A stretch of DNA of 64,000 nt from Pseudomonadota bacterium (GTDB lineage Bacteria; Desulfobacterota; Binatia; UBA9968), in contig JAJPJQ010000010.1 of assembly GCA_021324155.1 (NCBI GenBank), positions 166,397 through 230,396 on the forward strand, read 5' to 3'. Positions 37,391 to 46,379 of the stretch are shown here, piece by piece. The first letter of the stretch is position 1. Every line of letters starts with the position of its first letter. The notes under the pieces are model-generated. The model was given only the letters and a program-made list of their open reading frames with translations. It did no database searches and was not told where the DNA came from. Position numbers and translations under genes: made by a program.

Positions 37391-38590
37391 TCAGCGCGCG
37401 ATCGTGCGTCGATAAAGCCCTTCGAAGCGCGCGGCGATTTTGTCCCAGCCGTAGTCCTCCGCCTGACGGCGGGCATTGGCGGCGAGCCGCGCCCGGAGCG
37501 CTCCGTCCATCAGCAGAACCTCGATCGCTTGGGCGAGCCGGGCGGGCTCGCCGGGCTCGACCAGTTTGCCGGTGCACTCGTCTTCAACGACCAGCCCGAT
37601 CCCTCCGGTGCGCGCCGCGACGACGCAGCGCGCCGCGGCAAACGCTTCCAATAACACGACGCTCTGTCCTTCGATGTCGCGCGAAGGAACCGCCACAAGA
37701 TCGGCCGCGGCGTAAAAATCCGGCAGCCGTCCATGATCGATTGCGCCCCAAAAACGGACGCGCCCCCCGTCGGGCAGCGAGGCGGCGTCGCGCTCGAGCG
37801 CCATCCTTTGGTCTCCGTCTCCGACGAACCACAAACGTGTCCGGGCGCGCAGAACCGGCGGCAACATGGCGAAGGCTCGGAGCAGATCGTGACATCCTTT
37901 GCTGTCGACCAGCCGGCCGACGAAGAGCAGGACCAGCTCCTGTTCGCCGAATTCGCCGCGCAAGCCTGCCCGATCGCCGTTGGAGAATTTCCCGAGATCC
38001 ACCCCCATGGGAATGACGCACAGCCTGCCGAGGGTGCCGTTACCCTCGACTGCCGCCGACGTCGCGGCCGTGTTCGAGGTCCACGCGTCGCTTTTCGTCA
38101 CGACGAGCCGCTTGAGCATGCGCGACGCATTTCCCCGGAGCGCGAAAGCATCGGTTCCGTGCGCGGTACTGATGACGGGAATACGGAAGACGTATTTCGC
38201 CGGCAGCGCGATCAGCCCCTGAGGCAGTAGCCAATGAGCGTGTACAAGATCGGGACGACGGCTGCGCACGAGGCGGAGCAGCGCCGCACTCATTGCACCG
38301 ACGAAGAACGGAACCTGGAGCCAGAGCCAGGGATTTCGGCGCAGATTGGGCATGATGCCGGAACCGTACGCGAGCTTTTGCCAATGTGCCGGGAAATAGC
38401 GGACGCGATGCACGCGGACTTCTTCCTCGACGCTGACGCCACCTGAGCCTTCAGCCGGCGTTAGAACTGTGACGTCAAGACCGCGCCGCACGAGAGCTTG
38501 CGCCAGGTAGCGAAGGAAGATCGCCGCGGTATCGCCCTCCGCGCGCGGATAGCTCGACGCCAGCATGACGATCTTTAGCCGCCCGCTCAT
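37391..38590 (-). CDS. Glycosyltransferase family 4
   Basis: 399 residues with the GT-B fold. The N-terminal MLASSYPRAEGDTAAIFLRY and VLTPAEGSGG are typical of GT4 enzymes. The donor-binding half contains LLFVGRLVDSKGCHDLLRAF, FWGAIDHGRLPDFYAAADLV and the E-x7-E region in EGQSVVLLEAFAAARCVV. Such enzymes transfer sugars from nucleotide donors onto lipid-linked glycans at the inner face of the membrane. It is last of the four-gene minus-strand run; its ATG overlaps the upstream stop as ATGA. Confidence 0.9.
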   Translation of the reverse strand: MSGRLKIVMLASSYPRAEGDTAAIFLRYLAQALVRRGLDVTVLTPAEGSGGVSVEEEVRVHRVRYFPAHWQKLAYGSGIMPNLRRNPWLWLQVPFFVGAMSAALLRLVRSRRPDLVHAHWLLPQGLIALPAKYVFRIPVISTAHGTDAFALRGNASRMLKRLVVTKSDAWTSNTAATSAAVEGNGTLGRLCVIPMGVDLGKFSNGDRAGLRGEFGEQELVLLFVGRLVDSKGCHDLLRAFAMLPPVLRARTRLWFVGDGDQRMALERDAASLPDGGRVRFWGAIDHGRLPDFYAAADLVAVPSRDIEGQSVVLLEAFAAARCVVAARTGGIGLVVEDECTGKLVEPGEPARLAQAIEVLLMDGALRARLAANARRQAEDYGWDKIAARFEGLYRRTIAR

Positions 38591-39708
38591 GGCCGCGCCT
38601 CCACGACCTTGAGCAAAAATTGTTCAAGCCGCGCGGCCTGCTCCGACCATCCAGGCGCTTTGACATTAACATTTGTCGGTTTTTCCAATTGCCGCTTGAC
38701 GGTGAGCGCCAGACTTTCCGGATATTCCGCGTCGAATAGGCATTCCGGATGGGCGGCAAACAGCTCTTTCATGCTGCCGACGGCGGCGGCGACGATCGGC
38801 GTGCCGCAGGCGATGATCTCGTAGGCTTTTTGCGGGAAGTTGTAGCGGCCGAACAAGGAATCGCGATTACAAACGACCGCCACATCCAGGGCGTTAATCA
38901 GGATCGGAACGCGCTCGAGCGGTAGAGCGCCGAGATAATGAATCCTTGCACCGTTAGGGATGGGCGTGCGGCGGTCGTGGGCCCCGGCAAGCGCGAGATG
39001 CAGGGATTCGTTCTCCGCAGCCAGCTTGGCGAAGGCGCCGAACAGCGACTCAATGCCGCGGCTGCGGGTCAGCGCGCCGGCGGTGCCGATGATCCGGGCA
39101 TTTTCCGGCAAGCCGAGATCTTTTCTGCAGGCACGCCGGTCGCGGGCATTAAATAAATCCTGTCGGATTCCGTTTTCGAGCACGCAGGCGGGCCCCGGCG
39201 GCCGGTACGCCCGGATGACATAATCCAGCAACGGCCGGCTGACGCAGGTGACGCCGTCGGCTGACCGAACAGCTCTTTTCAAAAGCCGCAAGACGCCCGG
39301 AAGCCGGGTCATGCCGAAGCTTTCGAAATTGTCGTAGAGATCCACGACGTATTTAGTCCGAGTTCTCTTACCCAGCCACGCACCCACGATCGCGTGATAG
39401 CTGTCCGATGCGGCCCAGATAATGTCCGGTCGAAACGCTTCGATGGTCGCCAGGCATCGCCGCATGTGATGGACAAGTCCAGGCAAAATTAATCCGCCAA
39501 GATTGAGCGATTGCCAGAGGACTTCGCCGCCGCGTTCGGCGGCGTCGGTGTAGCTTCCTTCTTTTCTCCGTCGGTAGCTCAAGCAGATCCCGGCGACCTG
39601 ATGACCCAACGCGGCTAGCTCCAGCGGCAGCTCGCGAAAGCGGCCGAAGCGGTCGTCCAGCAGGTCCTTCGCCATGTACTGGCGCTTGGTGATGACGAGG
39701 ATTTTCAC
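38587..39708 (-). CDS. Glycosyltransferase family 4
   Basis: About 373 residues. The start is a GTG at 39708 (peptide MKILVITKRQYMAKDLLDDR), chosen because it overlaps the upstream stop as GTGA. Upstream residues in the same frame are non-homologous. The GT-B donor half shows RIIGTAGALTRSRGIESLFG and INALDVAVVCNRDSLFGRYN ahead of FPQKAYEIIACGTPIVAAAV. It belongs to the same coupled run of sugar transferases. Donor and acceptor are unknown. Confidence 0.87.
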   Translation of the reverse strand: MKILVITKRQYMAKDLLDDRFGRFRELPLELAALGHQVAGICLSYRRRKEGSYTDAAERGGEVLWQSLNLGGLILPGLVHHMRRCLATIEAFRPDIIWAASDSYHAIVGAWLGKRTRTKYVVDLYDNFESFGMTRLPGVLRLLKRAVRSADGVTCVSRPLLDYVIRAYRPPGPACVLENGIRQDLFNARDRRACRKDLGLPENARIIGTAGALTRSRGIESLFGAFAKLAAENESLHLALAGAHDRRTPIPNGARIHYLGALPLERVPILINALDVAVVCNRDSLFGRYNFPQKAYEIIACGTPIVAAAVGSMKELFAAHPECLFDAEYPESLALTVKRQLEKPTNVNVKAPGWSEQAARLEQFLLKVVEARP

Positions 39709-40946
39709 CGCTCGAGGAATTCCAGCAGCTCGCGGTACGTGTTCTGGGGCGTTAAATGGGTCGCCGCGAACGCAGCCGCTGCCCGCGCCGTGTCTCTGCG
39801 CAGTGCCGCGTCCGCCAATAGGCGCAACACGGCAGCGGAAAAATCTTTTTCCGCCGAAGCGACGACGCAAGCAGCCGCCGTTTCTTCCGGCATGCCTTCG
39901 ATGCCCGTGGGCGTCGTGACCAGAGGCTTGCCGGCTGCGATCGCTTCCACGGTCTTGATCTTGAGTCCGGTGCCGATCCATAAAGGATTAACGACCAGCT
40001 CCGCCTCGGCGTATTGCGCTTCGACGTCTGCGACATGGCCGAGAAAAGTTACTTGTGGAAAGTCACCGCTCGCAAAGGCCCGATGAACGTAGCCGCAGAC
40101 GTTTAAATGGGCGCGCGGACACGCGCGGATGATTTCAGGCCAGCAGTTTTTTAAAAACCGGTCGAGGCCATCGATGTTCGCACCGTTGTAACCGCCGACG
40201 TAGAGAATCCGCCCGGGCAGCGGCGCGTCCGGAATGCGGCGTAAATCCGAGCAGGCGGTTCCGACCGTCAGGACGCGCAGTCCGGGACACATTTCGCGGA
40301 TGAGCGAGGCCTCTTGTTCCTGAATCGCGATCACGCTGTCGAACTTCTTGAAAATCCGCGATTCCTCCTCGCGCGTTATCTCCAGAGGAAATTTCATACC
40401 GCGGGCAGCGAAGTCTTCGGCCCGCTTGTACTGTAAGTCGTTGGTGTCCAGGATGCGCTTGGCGCTAGCCGACAACTCGTCGATCGCGGGATGCAGCCAG
40501 ATGTACTCGACGATCACCGCGCCGATTGCGTGTCGCTGCATCAGCCGATCCAAATACCCGCTGAGGCCCTCGGGATAGCGCTTCCAGTAATCCGCGACGA
40601 TCGGCGCCAGCTTCCGGCCGAGCAGCCGTCCCGCGATCACCTCGAGCGGCTCCAGGCCGAATACTTTCGTGCGGCGGTCGAAGAAGCGAACCGAGCGGCG
40701 GAGCAGATTGCGCGCGCGGGTCTTGAGCTTCTTCGGCTGATAAAAGTGCACCGCATCCACGCGCGCCGCGCACAGTTGACGCGACGGTCGGTCGACCAGG
40801 GCGGTCAAAACCAGATGAACGAACCAGCCCTGATCGCGCAGGACTTCGATGAGCTCCGAAAGACGTTTGTTGTCGCCGGAGCGAATGGGATACGGCACGG
40901 TGTCGCAAACGATGGCGACGCGGCGCTCGGAATCAGCCGAGCGCAT
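39705..40946 (-). CDS. Glycosyltransferase family 4
   Basis: 413 residues from the ATG at 40946 (MRSADSERRVAIVCDTVPYP). This start overlaps the upstream gene by 14 bases, and earlier in-frame codons lie inside that gene. Donor-half signatures are GRILYVGGYNGANIDGLDRF, VTFLGHVADVEAQYAEAELV and the GIEGMPEE loop in PLVTTPTGIEGMPEETAAAC. The pattern WIGTGLKIKTVEAIAAGKPL is the usual GT4 acidic region. It is coupled to the next GT4 gene through GTGA. Confidence 0.87.
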   Translation of the reverse strand: MRSADSERRVAIVCDTVPYPIRSGDNKRLSELIEVLRDQGWFVHLVLTALVDRPSRQLCAARVDAVHFYQPKKLKTRARNLLRRSVRFFDRRTKVFGLEPLEVIAGRLLGRKLAPIVADYWKRYPEGLSGYLDRLMQRHAIGAVIVEYIWLHPAIDELSASAKRILDTNDLQYKRAEDFAARGMKFPLEITREEESRIFKKFDSVIAIQEQEASLIREMCPGLRVLTVGTACSDLRRIPDAPLPGRILYVGGYNGANIDGLDRFLKNCWPEIIRACPRAHLNVCGYVHRAFASGDFPQVTFLGHVADVEAQYAEAELVVNPLWIGTGLKIKTVEAIAAGKPLVTTPTGIEGMPEETAAACVVASAEKDFSAAVLRLLADAALRRDTARAAAAFAATHLTPQNTYRELLEFLER

Positions 40947-42123
40947 GAGGAGGTAGTCCTGATCCAAGCGAAGGATTGACAAAGCGGCGCCAGAGTTTCC
41001 AAACCAAGCCGATGACGGGATGTCTATAAAGACTTCGGACGGTGCCCAAAGCCGCAACGCCATCGTTGAAACGTTCGTTCACGCGCGCAGGCGCGGTCAC
41101 GCTCGCGAGTTCCGCAACGACGCTCCATTCACGGGCCATCTGCGGCAAAAGAAACGGATCGGTGACGGAGCGAAGTTCCGGAGCGTCGGTGAGAATGAGC
41201 TCGCGGTGGCTATTGGGAATGGATTGACCGCCGACGTACTTGCCCCAACCATAGGGAAAATTGCCGAACAGTTTTTCACCAGCCGCTTCGAGCTGCTGTC
41301 CGTAAAGATCGGCGAGCCGCAGCGCCGCGGGATCGGCGCAGGGCGCCTTGTTGGTCAGTCGTTCGCGGTCAAAGCCGCTGAAGTGAAAAAACTTGAGCGG
41401 CGCTCCGGCGACGCTCCATCGGTCCGTGCCGGCTTCGTCGAGCTTTCGCTCGCCCAAGTTCCAATAGGCGACGTTCAAGCCCGGGTCGCGCAGGACTTCG
41501 ACCATGGAAGAGGCGGCCGCCAGATCGAGCCAGCGTTGGTCAACGTAGACATTGTTCATGGTATCGACGGTGCAGAAGCGCTCGACCGCACGGGCCCACC
41601 AATCGAGAAACGTGCGCGCCTCCGTCCCGGCGCGAAGCGCGATGAAGCCGCCGTTGTAGCTCCCGTGCTGCAGGATGGCGCGCTGCGCCTCCGGGGCGAG
41701 GTCGCTCGACAGTCGGATTAGATGGGGCGTCAACAGGACCGCGTGATTCTCCCATGCGTGGTCGAGGTCTTGCCAGAAGGGCGCGGTAACCAGGATGTCC
41801 GAGTCTAGATAGACGATGCGCGCGGCGCCGAGTTTTTCCAGCACGTGACGCAGGGCGAACGGTTTGAGCGCGCAGCACAGCTCGAAGGCGTCGTATTGGA
41901 AGAGAAAGCGCCGGCCGCCGGGAAGATCGAGTTCGTCGGCGTAAAAGATTTCCGCTTTGAGATCGAGCGGCGGCATGTCGCTCGGCGGACGATCGACGAG
42001 ACAGGTGTAGGTTTTCGCGCCCGGGTAGTGCCGGAGAAAACTTTCCGCCACTACGGCTGCGCCGGCGCGGTGGTTGCATGTCGCTACGGTGAGAAGCGCG
42101 GGCTCAGTGTGGAGTTCAGTCAT
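40933..42123 (-). CDS. Glycosyltransferase with GT8-like DxD fold
   Basis: 396 residues. LLTVATCNHRAGAAVVAESF begins a GT-A-like fold. The metal site is RIVYLDSDILVTAPFW (D-x-D), and HGSYNGGFIALRAG plus FLDWWARAVERFC, DQRWLDLAA and VAYWNLGERKLD follow, a layout like nucleotide-diphospho-sugar transferases of the GT8 kind. The C-terminal ~100 residues are not recognised. It is first in the minus-strand glycosyltransferase run and divergent from the Wzm/Wzt exporter genes across a 230-base gap. Confidence 0.75.
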   Translation of the reverse strand: MTELHTEPALLTVATCNHRAGAAVVAESFLRHYPGAKTYTCLVDRPPSDMPPLDLKAEIFYADELDLPGGRRFLFQYDAFELCCALKPFALRHVLEKLGAARIVYLDSDILVTAPFWQDLDHAWENHAVLLTPHLIRLSSDLAPEAQRAILQHGSYNGGFIALRAGTEARTFLDWWARAVERFCTVDTMNNVYVDQRWLDLAAASSMVEVLRDPGLNVAYWNLGERKLDEAGTDRWSVAGAPLKFFHFSGFDRERLTNKAPCADPAALRLADLYGQQLEAAGEKLFGNFPYGWGKYVGGQSIPNSHRELILTDAPELRSVTDPFLLPQMAREWSVVAELASVTAPARVNERFNDGVAALGTVRSLYRHPVIGLVWKLWRRFVNPSLGSGLPPHALG

Positions 42124-42353
42124 GGAGGAAAACGCGCGGCGAGGCGTGTATACGGCCTTCGCGTGTGCATCTGCGGCGCGTTTGTTGTAAAATCACGAAG
42201 CGCTCCTTTTATGGTAATCGCGGCACCCCGCGGCGGCCCTATTATAAAAGCAGCAGCGGGAATTTACCAACGCACAAGGCACGGGAGAATAAAAGTCGAT
42301 AACCTGGTGTATAACGGGCCGCATATGAAAGCGCCGCCCGAGCGAGGAGGGCG

Positions 42354-43199
42354 ATGAACGAACAGCAAGCGGCCGACGCAGCCAGCGTCGTGATTCGGCC
42401 AACCTCGGGATGGGTCCCGCTTCGCCTAGGCGATCTTTGGCGTTATCGTGAGTTGATTTACTTTCTCGCTTGGCGCGATCTCAAGGTCCGCTACAAACAG
42501 ACAGTTATCGGAGTCGCCTGGGTGGTGCTTCAGCCGCTGCTGATTGCCCTCGTTTTCGCTCTATTCTTCGGCTATCTGGGGAATATTCCCGCCGACTCGC
42601 GCAACGCGCCATACGTCGTGTTCGCATTTTGCGGTTTGCTGCCGTGGCAGCTCTTCGCTTACGCGCTGACCCACTCCAGCAACAGCGTCGTCGCCAGCGA
42701 GCGGCTTGTCACCAAAGTTTATTTTCCCCGCCTGGTGATTCCGATCGCGGCTGTGGCCTCCGGTTTTGTCGACTTCGTGCTGGTCTCAATCGTCTTGGCC
42801 TGCATGATGGTTTATTTCGGAATCGCGCCACACAGGGTATGGGCCGTTCCCTTGTTTGTCGCGATGGAGTTAGCGGCGGCGCTGGGAGTCGGGCTGTGGC
42901 TTTCAGCGCTTAACGTTCGGTATCGCGACGTGCGGCACACCATTCCGTTTCTTACGCAGCTGTGGTTTTTCTTGAGCCCCGTCGTCTACCCATCGACCTT
43001 TATCCCGGCGGAGTGGCGGTATCTTTACGGTCTCAATCCCATGGCCGGTGTTATCCGGGGCTTTCGTTGGGCTTTGCTGGGAAAGTCTCAAGCACTCGGT
43101 CCGTGGATCTGGGTTTCAGCCGCCATGACCATCGTTCTGTTGATAAGCGGCCTGTATTACTTTCGGCGCATGGAGAAGACTTTCGCCGATGTGGTGTAA
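42354..43199 (+). CDS. ABC-2 type polysaccharide export permease (Wzm/TagG-like)
   Basis: 281 residues with six membrane helices. RELIYFLAWRDLKVRYKQTV is the classic cytoplasmic N-terminus of O-antigen and teichoic-acid exporters, followed by GVAWVVLQPLLIALVFALFF. The central SERLVTKVYFPRLVIPI and the C-terminal NPMAGVIRGFRWALLG are family marks. It flips a finished glycan on a lipid carrier across the inner membrane with the ATPase encoded 3 bases downstream. A GAGGAGG site precedes the ATG. Cognate glycan genes flank it on both sides. Confidence 0.93.
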   Translation: MNEQQAADAASVVIRPTSGWVPLRLGDLWRYRELIYFLAWRDLKVRYKQTVIGVAWVVLQPLLIALVFALFFGYLGNIPADSRNAPYVVFAFCGLLPWQLFAYALTHSSNSVVASERLVTKVYFPRLVIPIAAVASGFVDFVLVSIVLACMMVYFGIAPHRVWAVPLFVAMELAAALGVGLWLSALNVRYRDVRHTIPFLTQLWFFLSPVVYPSTFIPAEWRYLYGLNPMAGVIRGFRWALLGKSQALGPWIWVSAAMTIVLLISGLYYFRRMEKTFADVV

Positions 43200-43202
43200 G
43201 CG

Positions 43203-44498
43203 ATGAACGATCTTGCGGTGTGCGCGCGCGGTTTGAGCAAGCTCTACCGCATCGGCGAGCGTGAGAGCTATACCATGCTACGCGATAATGTCGCGCGTGT
43301 TTTGACGTCGCCGTTCCGGCTGTTCAACGGGAAAGCGCAGCCGATAGCGTCTGAACGCGCGGCAACGGTGGACGCGGAGTTCATCTGGGCGGTGAAGGAC
43401 GTGTCGTTCGACATCAAAAAAGGCGAGGTCGTTGGCATCATCGGCAACAACGGCTCGGGCAAAAGCACGCTGCTCAAGATCATCTCGCAGATCACCGAGC
43501 CGACGGAAGGCGAGGCGCGCATCTATGGCCGCGTCGGGTCGCTGTTGGAGGTGGGCACGGGATTCCACCCGGAGCTCACCGGCCGGGAAAACGTCTACCT
43601 CAACGGCGCGATTCTAGGGATGAGAAAGATCGAGATCGATCGGAAATTCGACGAGATCGTCGACTTCGCGGAGATCGAAAGATTTCTCGATATGCCGGTC
43701 AAGCACTACTCCTCCGGCATGTACACGCGGCTCGCGTTTTCGGTCGCGGCGCACCTCGAGCCCGAGATATTGATCGTCGACGAGGTACTGGCCGTGGGCG
43801 ACGCCGCGTTTCAGAAAAAGTGCCTCGGTAAGATGGACGACGTAGCCAAGGCCGGCCGGACAGTGTTGTTCGTGAGCCATAACATGGCGGCCGTCGAGCA
43901 TCTCTGCCGCCGCGTTCTGCTCATGCGCTCCGGCAAGATCGTCCTTGACGGCGACGCACGGCAGGCGATTGGCGACTATTTAAGCGACTTTACTGCCGCA
44001 ACGGAGGGCGGAAGCCTAGCTTCGATCAAGCGCGAAGCCGGGCTTCACCCGGTGATCGAGAAGCTTGAGTTTCTTGATCGCTGCGGACGTAGAATGTCGG
44101 CCGTTGCTGCGGGCGACACGCTGACGATTCTCATTCATTATCGACATTCGGAACCGATTAAGCGCCCTTTTTTCGGCCTGCTGTTCGAGACCGCTTCAGG
44201 GACGAAAGTGTTTTGGGTGCAGAGCCGGATGCAGCGCGGCGAGATGCCGGACCTGCCGGCGGTCGGAACGATCGCCTGTCGCATTCCGCGACTACCTTTA
44301 ATTCCCGGAACCTATTTCATCCAACCCGGCTGCGGTTCCGGGACGACGCAATTGGACTTGGTGCCGCGCGCGTGTCAGATCCAGGTGGCGGAAGCGGACG
44401 TCTTCGGCACCGGCCAGCTGCCGACCGAGACGCAGGGGATGGTCCTTGTTGACGCCGATTGGGACGTCAAGGATGCAGAAAGAGCTCGACGAGTATGA
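43203..44498 (+). CDS. ABC polysaccharide export ATPase with C-terminal carbohydrate-binding domain (Wzt-like)
   Basis: 431 residues. The ATPase half carries Walker A GIIGNNGSGKSTLLK, signature YSSGMYTRLAFSVA and Walker B LIVDEVLAVGDAAFQKKC, with the long N-terminal insertion characteristic of Wzt/TagH. The C-terminal domain (about 270-420) is a Wzt-type beta-sandwich, which in known exporters recognises the terminal residue of the O-polysaccharide chain. Its presence suggests export of a polymer with a defined end cap, perhaps supplied by the methyltransferase or the sulfotransferase (inference). The stop overlaps the sulfotransferase start as ATGA. Confidence 0.93.
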   Translation: MNDLAVCARGLSKLYRIGERESYTMLRDNVARVLTSPFRLFNGKAQPIASERAATVDAEFIWAVKDVSFDIKKGEVVGIIGNNGSGKSTLLKIISQITEPTEGEARIYGRVGSLLEVGTGFHPELTGRENVYLNGAILGMRKIEIDRKFDEIVDFAEIERFLDMPVKHYSSGMYTRLAFSVAAHLEPEILIVDEVLAVGDAAFQKKCLGKMDDVAKAGRTVLFVSHNMAAVEHLCRRVLLMRSGKIVLDGDARQAIGDYLSDFTAATEGGSLASIKREAGLHPVIEKLEFLDRCGRRMSAVAAGDTLTILIHYRHSEPIKRPFFGLLFETASGTKVFWVQSRMQRGEMPDLPAVGTIACRIPRLPLIPGTYFIQPGCGSGTTQLDLVPRACQIQVAEADVFGTGQLPTETQGMVLVDADWDVKDAERARRV

Positions 44499-45379
44499 AC
44501 ATGGAAGTCATCAGACCGCGGGCGGATTGGACTCGCGATCTCGAGGTGATTTTTTTGATCGGAGCTCCACGGAGCGGCACGACATGGCTGCAGGCGATGC
44601 TCGCGTCGCATTCGGCGATCTACACCGGCCCGGAAACGTTTTTCTTCGGCGCCTTCGGCGCGGCGGAGCAGGATTTCCTTGCACCCAAGGAGCGAAGAGT
44701 CGGCCTAGGTGAGTATCTGAGCGCCGACGAGTTCTACGGTCTTATGGGCGAGCTTTTCTGGCGCTCTGTCTCAGCATTGCCCGCGCCGGCAGGGACGCCG
44801 GGTTTTTTTCTCGAGAAGACGACACATCACGGCGAGCACGGCGGTTTTATCCTGAAAACGTTTCCTCGTGCGCGTTTTATCCATCTCGTGCGCGACGCGC
44901 GCGCCGTCGTCGCTTCGCTGCTGCGCGCTTCGCAGGGCTGGGGGAAAAGCTGGGCTCCGTCCGGCGTGCGCGCCGCGACCGGTGTCTGGTCGTCCCTCGT
45001 ACGGAGCAGTAGGTCGATTAAATCGCTGGTACCGCATCCTAATCAATACACGGAGGTTAAATACGAAGACCTCCGCCGCGCACCGGAGCACCGCCTTGCC
45101 GAGTTATTTCAATGGATCGGAGTGGAAGCGGACCCGGCGCTGGTCACGCGTACGGTTGAGGACAACGTTCTTTTCCGCGTGAATGGACAGGGATTCTCTT
45201 CGATTCCGGCAATTGCTAAAAATGGCGGCGCCTCGACTGCTGGCACGTATCCCGACGGATTCTTCGGCCCCGCTCCGGATTCGATCGAAAATGTGGACCT
45301 TAGCTGGCTGCAACGTCGGCGGGTCGAGCGGCTGGCTGGCGATTTGCTCCGCGATCTTGGATATCTCAAAGGTCGTTAG
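44495..45379 (+). CDS. PAPS-dependent sulfotransferase family protein
   Basis: 294 residues. VIFLIGAPRSGTTWLQAML is the 5'-phosphosulfate loop that binds PAPS, and HLVRDARAVVASLLRAS is the 3'-phosphate site with the expected Arg. The C-terminal half has YEDLRRAPEHRLAELFQWIG, as in Sulfotransfer_3 proteins. The coupled position after the exporter ATPase (ATGA) suggests sulfation of the exported glycan, possibly as a chain cap, but the acceptor is not proven. PAPS-synthesis genes are not in the window. The ATG at 44495 gives the natural start MNMEVIRPR. Confidence 0.85.
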   Translation: MNMEVIRPRADWTRDLEVIFLIGAPRSGTTWLQAMLASHSAIYTGPETFFFGAFGAAEQDFLAPKERRVGLGEYLSADEFYGLMGELFWRSVSALPAPAGTPGFFLEKTTHHGEHGGFILKTFPRARFIHLVRDARAVVASLLRASQGWGKSWAPSGVRAATGVWSSLVRSSRSIKSLVPHPNQYTEVKYEDLRRAPEHRLAELFQWIGVEADPALVTRTVEDNVLFRVNGQGFSSIPAIAKNGGASTAGTYPDGFFGPAPDSIENVDLSWLQRRRVERLAGDLLRDLGYLKGR

Positions 45380-45416
45380 CAATGAGCGCGCGGGCGGGTG
45401 AATTTTTCGGAGTGCA

Positions 45417-46211
45417 ATGGCCCCCGAGCTAATCGCAGCGGCCGTTTTCGTCTTCGGCACGCTCGTCGGGAGCTTTCTCAACGTCTGCATCTTGCGCATC
45501 CCCGCGCGTCAATCGATCGTGCGCCCGCCTTCGAGCTGCCCGACGTGTAAGTCGCCCATCGCCTTTTACGACAACATACCGCTGTTGAGCTACTTGATAT
45601 TGCGCGGCGGGTGTCGCTCGTGCGCCGCCGCCATTTCGCCGCGCTATTTTATCGTCGAGTTTTTGACGGGCGCTTTGGCAGTCGCGTTGTTTTTACGCTT
45701 TGGCTGGAGCACCACGTTTGTCATTTACGCCGTCTTCTGCGCCGCGCTGGTAGTCATTTCGTTCATCGATCTCGACGTCCAAATCATTCCCGACGCGATC
45801 AGCCTGCCTGGCATCGTAATCGGACTTCTGGTTTCCTTTTTGCCCGCTGCGCGCGTGGATCATCTCTCGCTGCCGCCGTCGCCGCTGGATTCTTTTCTCG
45901 GCGTCTTGGTCGGCGGCGGAGTGCTTTATCTGGTCGCCTGGATGTACGAATTGGCGACGGGAACCGAAGGGATGGGTGGCGGCGATATCAAGCTCCTAGG
46001 TATGATCGGGGCCTTTCTGGGCTGGCCGGGCGTGCCTCTGACGTTGTTTTTTGCCTCTTTATTGGGAGCCGCGATCGGTGTTGTTTTAATGGCCGTTTGG
46101 GGGAAAGGGCTTAAATTAAGAATTCCTTTCGGCCCCTTCCTCTGTCTTGCCGCACTGACATACCTGTTTTTTGGCCGATGGCTCATCGAAACGTACTTCG
46201 CTCTCTACTGA
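45417..46211 (+). CDS. pilD: Prepilin peptidase/N-methyltransferase PilD
   Basis: 264 residues of the GxGD aspartyl membrane peptidase family. It removes the leader of prepilins and methylates the new N-terminal Phe. The N-terminal cytoplasmic domain has the zinc cysteines CPTC (41, 44) and CRSC (66, 69) plus the PLLSYLILRG helper motif. The active-site Asp pair lies in FIDLDVQIIPD (118-126) and MGGGDIKLL (Asp190). Seven to eight hydrophobic helices are visible. It processes PilA and the four minor pilins encoded nearby. It is separated from the sulfotransferase by 37 bases and could share its transcript. Confidence 0.95.
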   Translation: MAPELIAAAVFVFGTLVGSFLNVCILRIPARQSIVRPPSSCPTCKSPIAFYDNIPLLSYLILRGGCRSCAAAISPRYFIVEFLTGALAVALFLRFGWSTTFVIYAVFCAALVVISFIDLDVQIIPDAISLPGIVIGLLVSFLPAARVDHLSLPPSPLDSFLGVLVGGGVLYLVAWMYELATGTEGMGGGDIKLLGMIGAFLGWPGVPLTLFFASLLGAAIGVVLMAVWGKGLKLRIPFGPFLCLAALTYLFFGRWLIETYFALY

Positions 46212-46342
46212 CGGTGTACGAATTTTGTTAGTTTGACGCTTTTTGTCAGCCGCGACGCTTCTCACGGCTAAAAAAGCGCCGCCATCGAAGCTTTTTCTTT
46301 TGCAAATCCAGATATTTACACGTAATCGATAAGCCGATCCGT

Positions 46343-46358
46343 TGGCACGCTTCTAGCA
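46343..46358 (+). promoter_or_regulatory. Sigma-54 (-24/-12) promoter of the minor pilin operon
   Basis: TGGCACGCTTCTAGCA matches the consensus TGGCACG-N4-TTGCW at all but one base, with the required 10-base spacing between GG and GC. It lies 22 bases before the fimT ATG, so the leader would be only about 10 bases. The 130 bases upstream contain A/T-rich tracts and TTTTTGTC at 46240-46247, also found before pilA. Confidence 0.78.
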
Positions 46359-46379
46359 CCACCGACGGGTGACCCTAAT

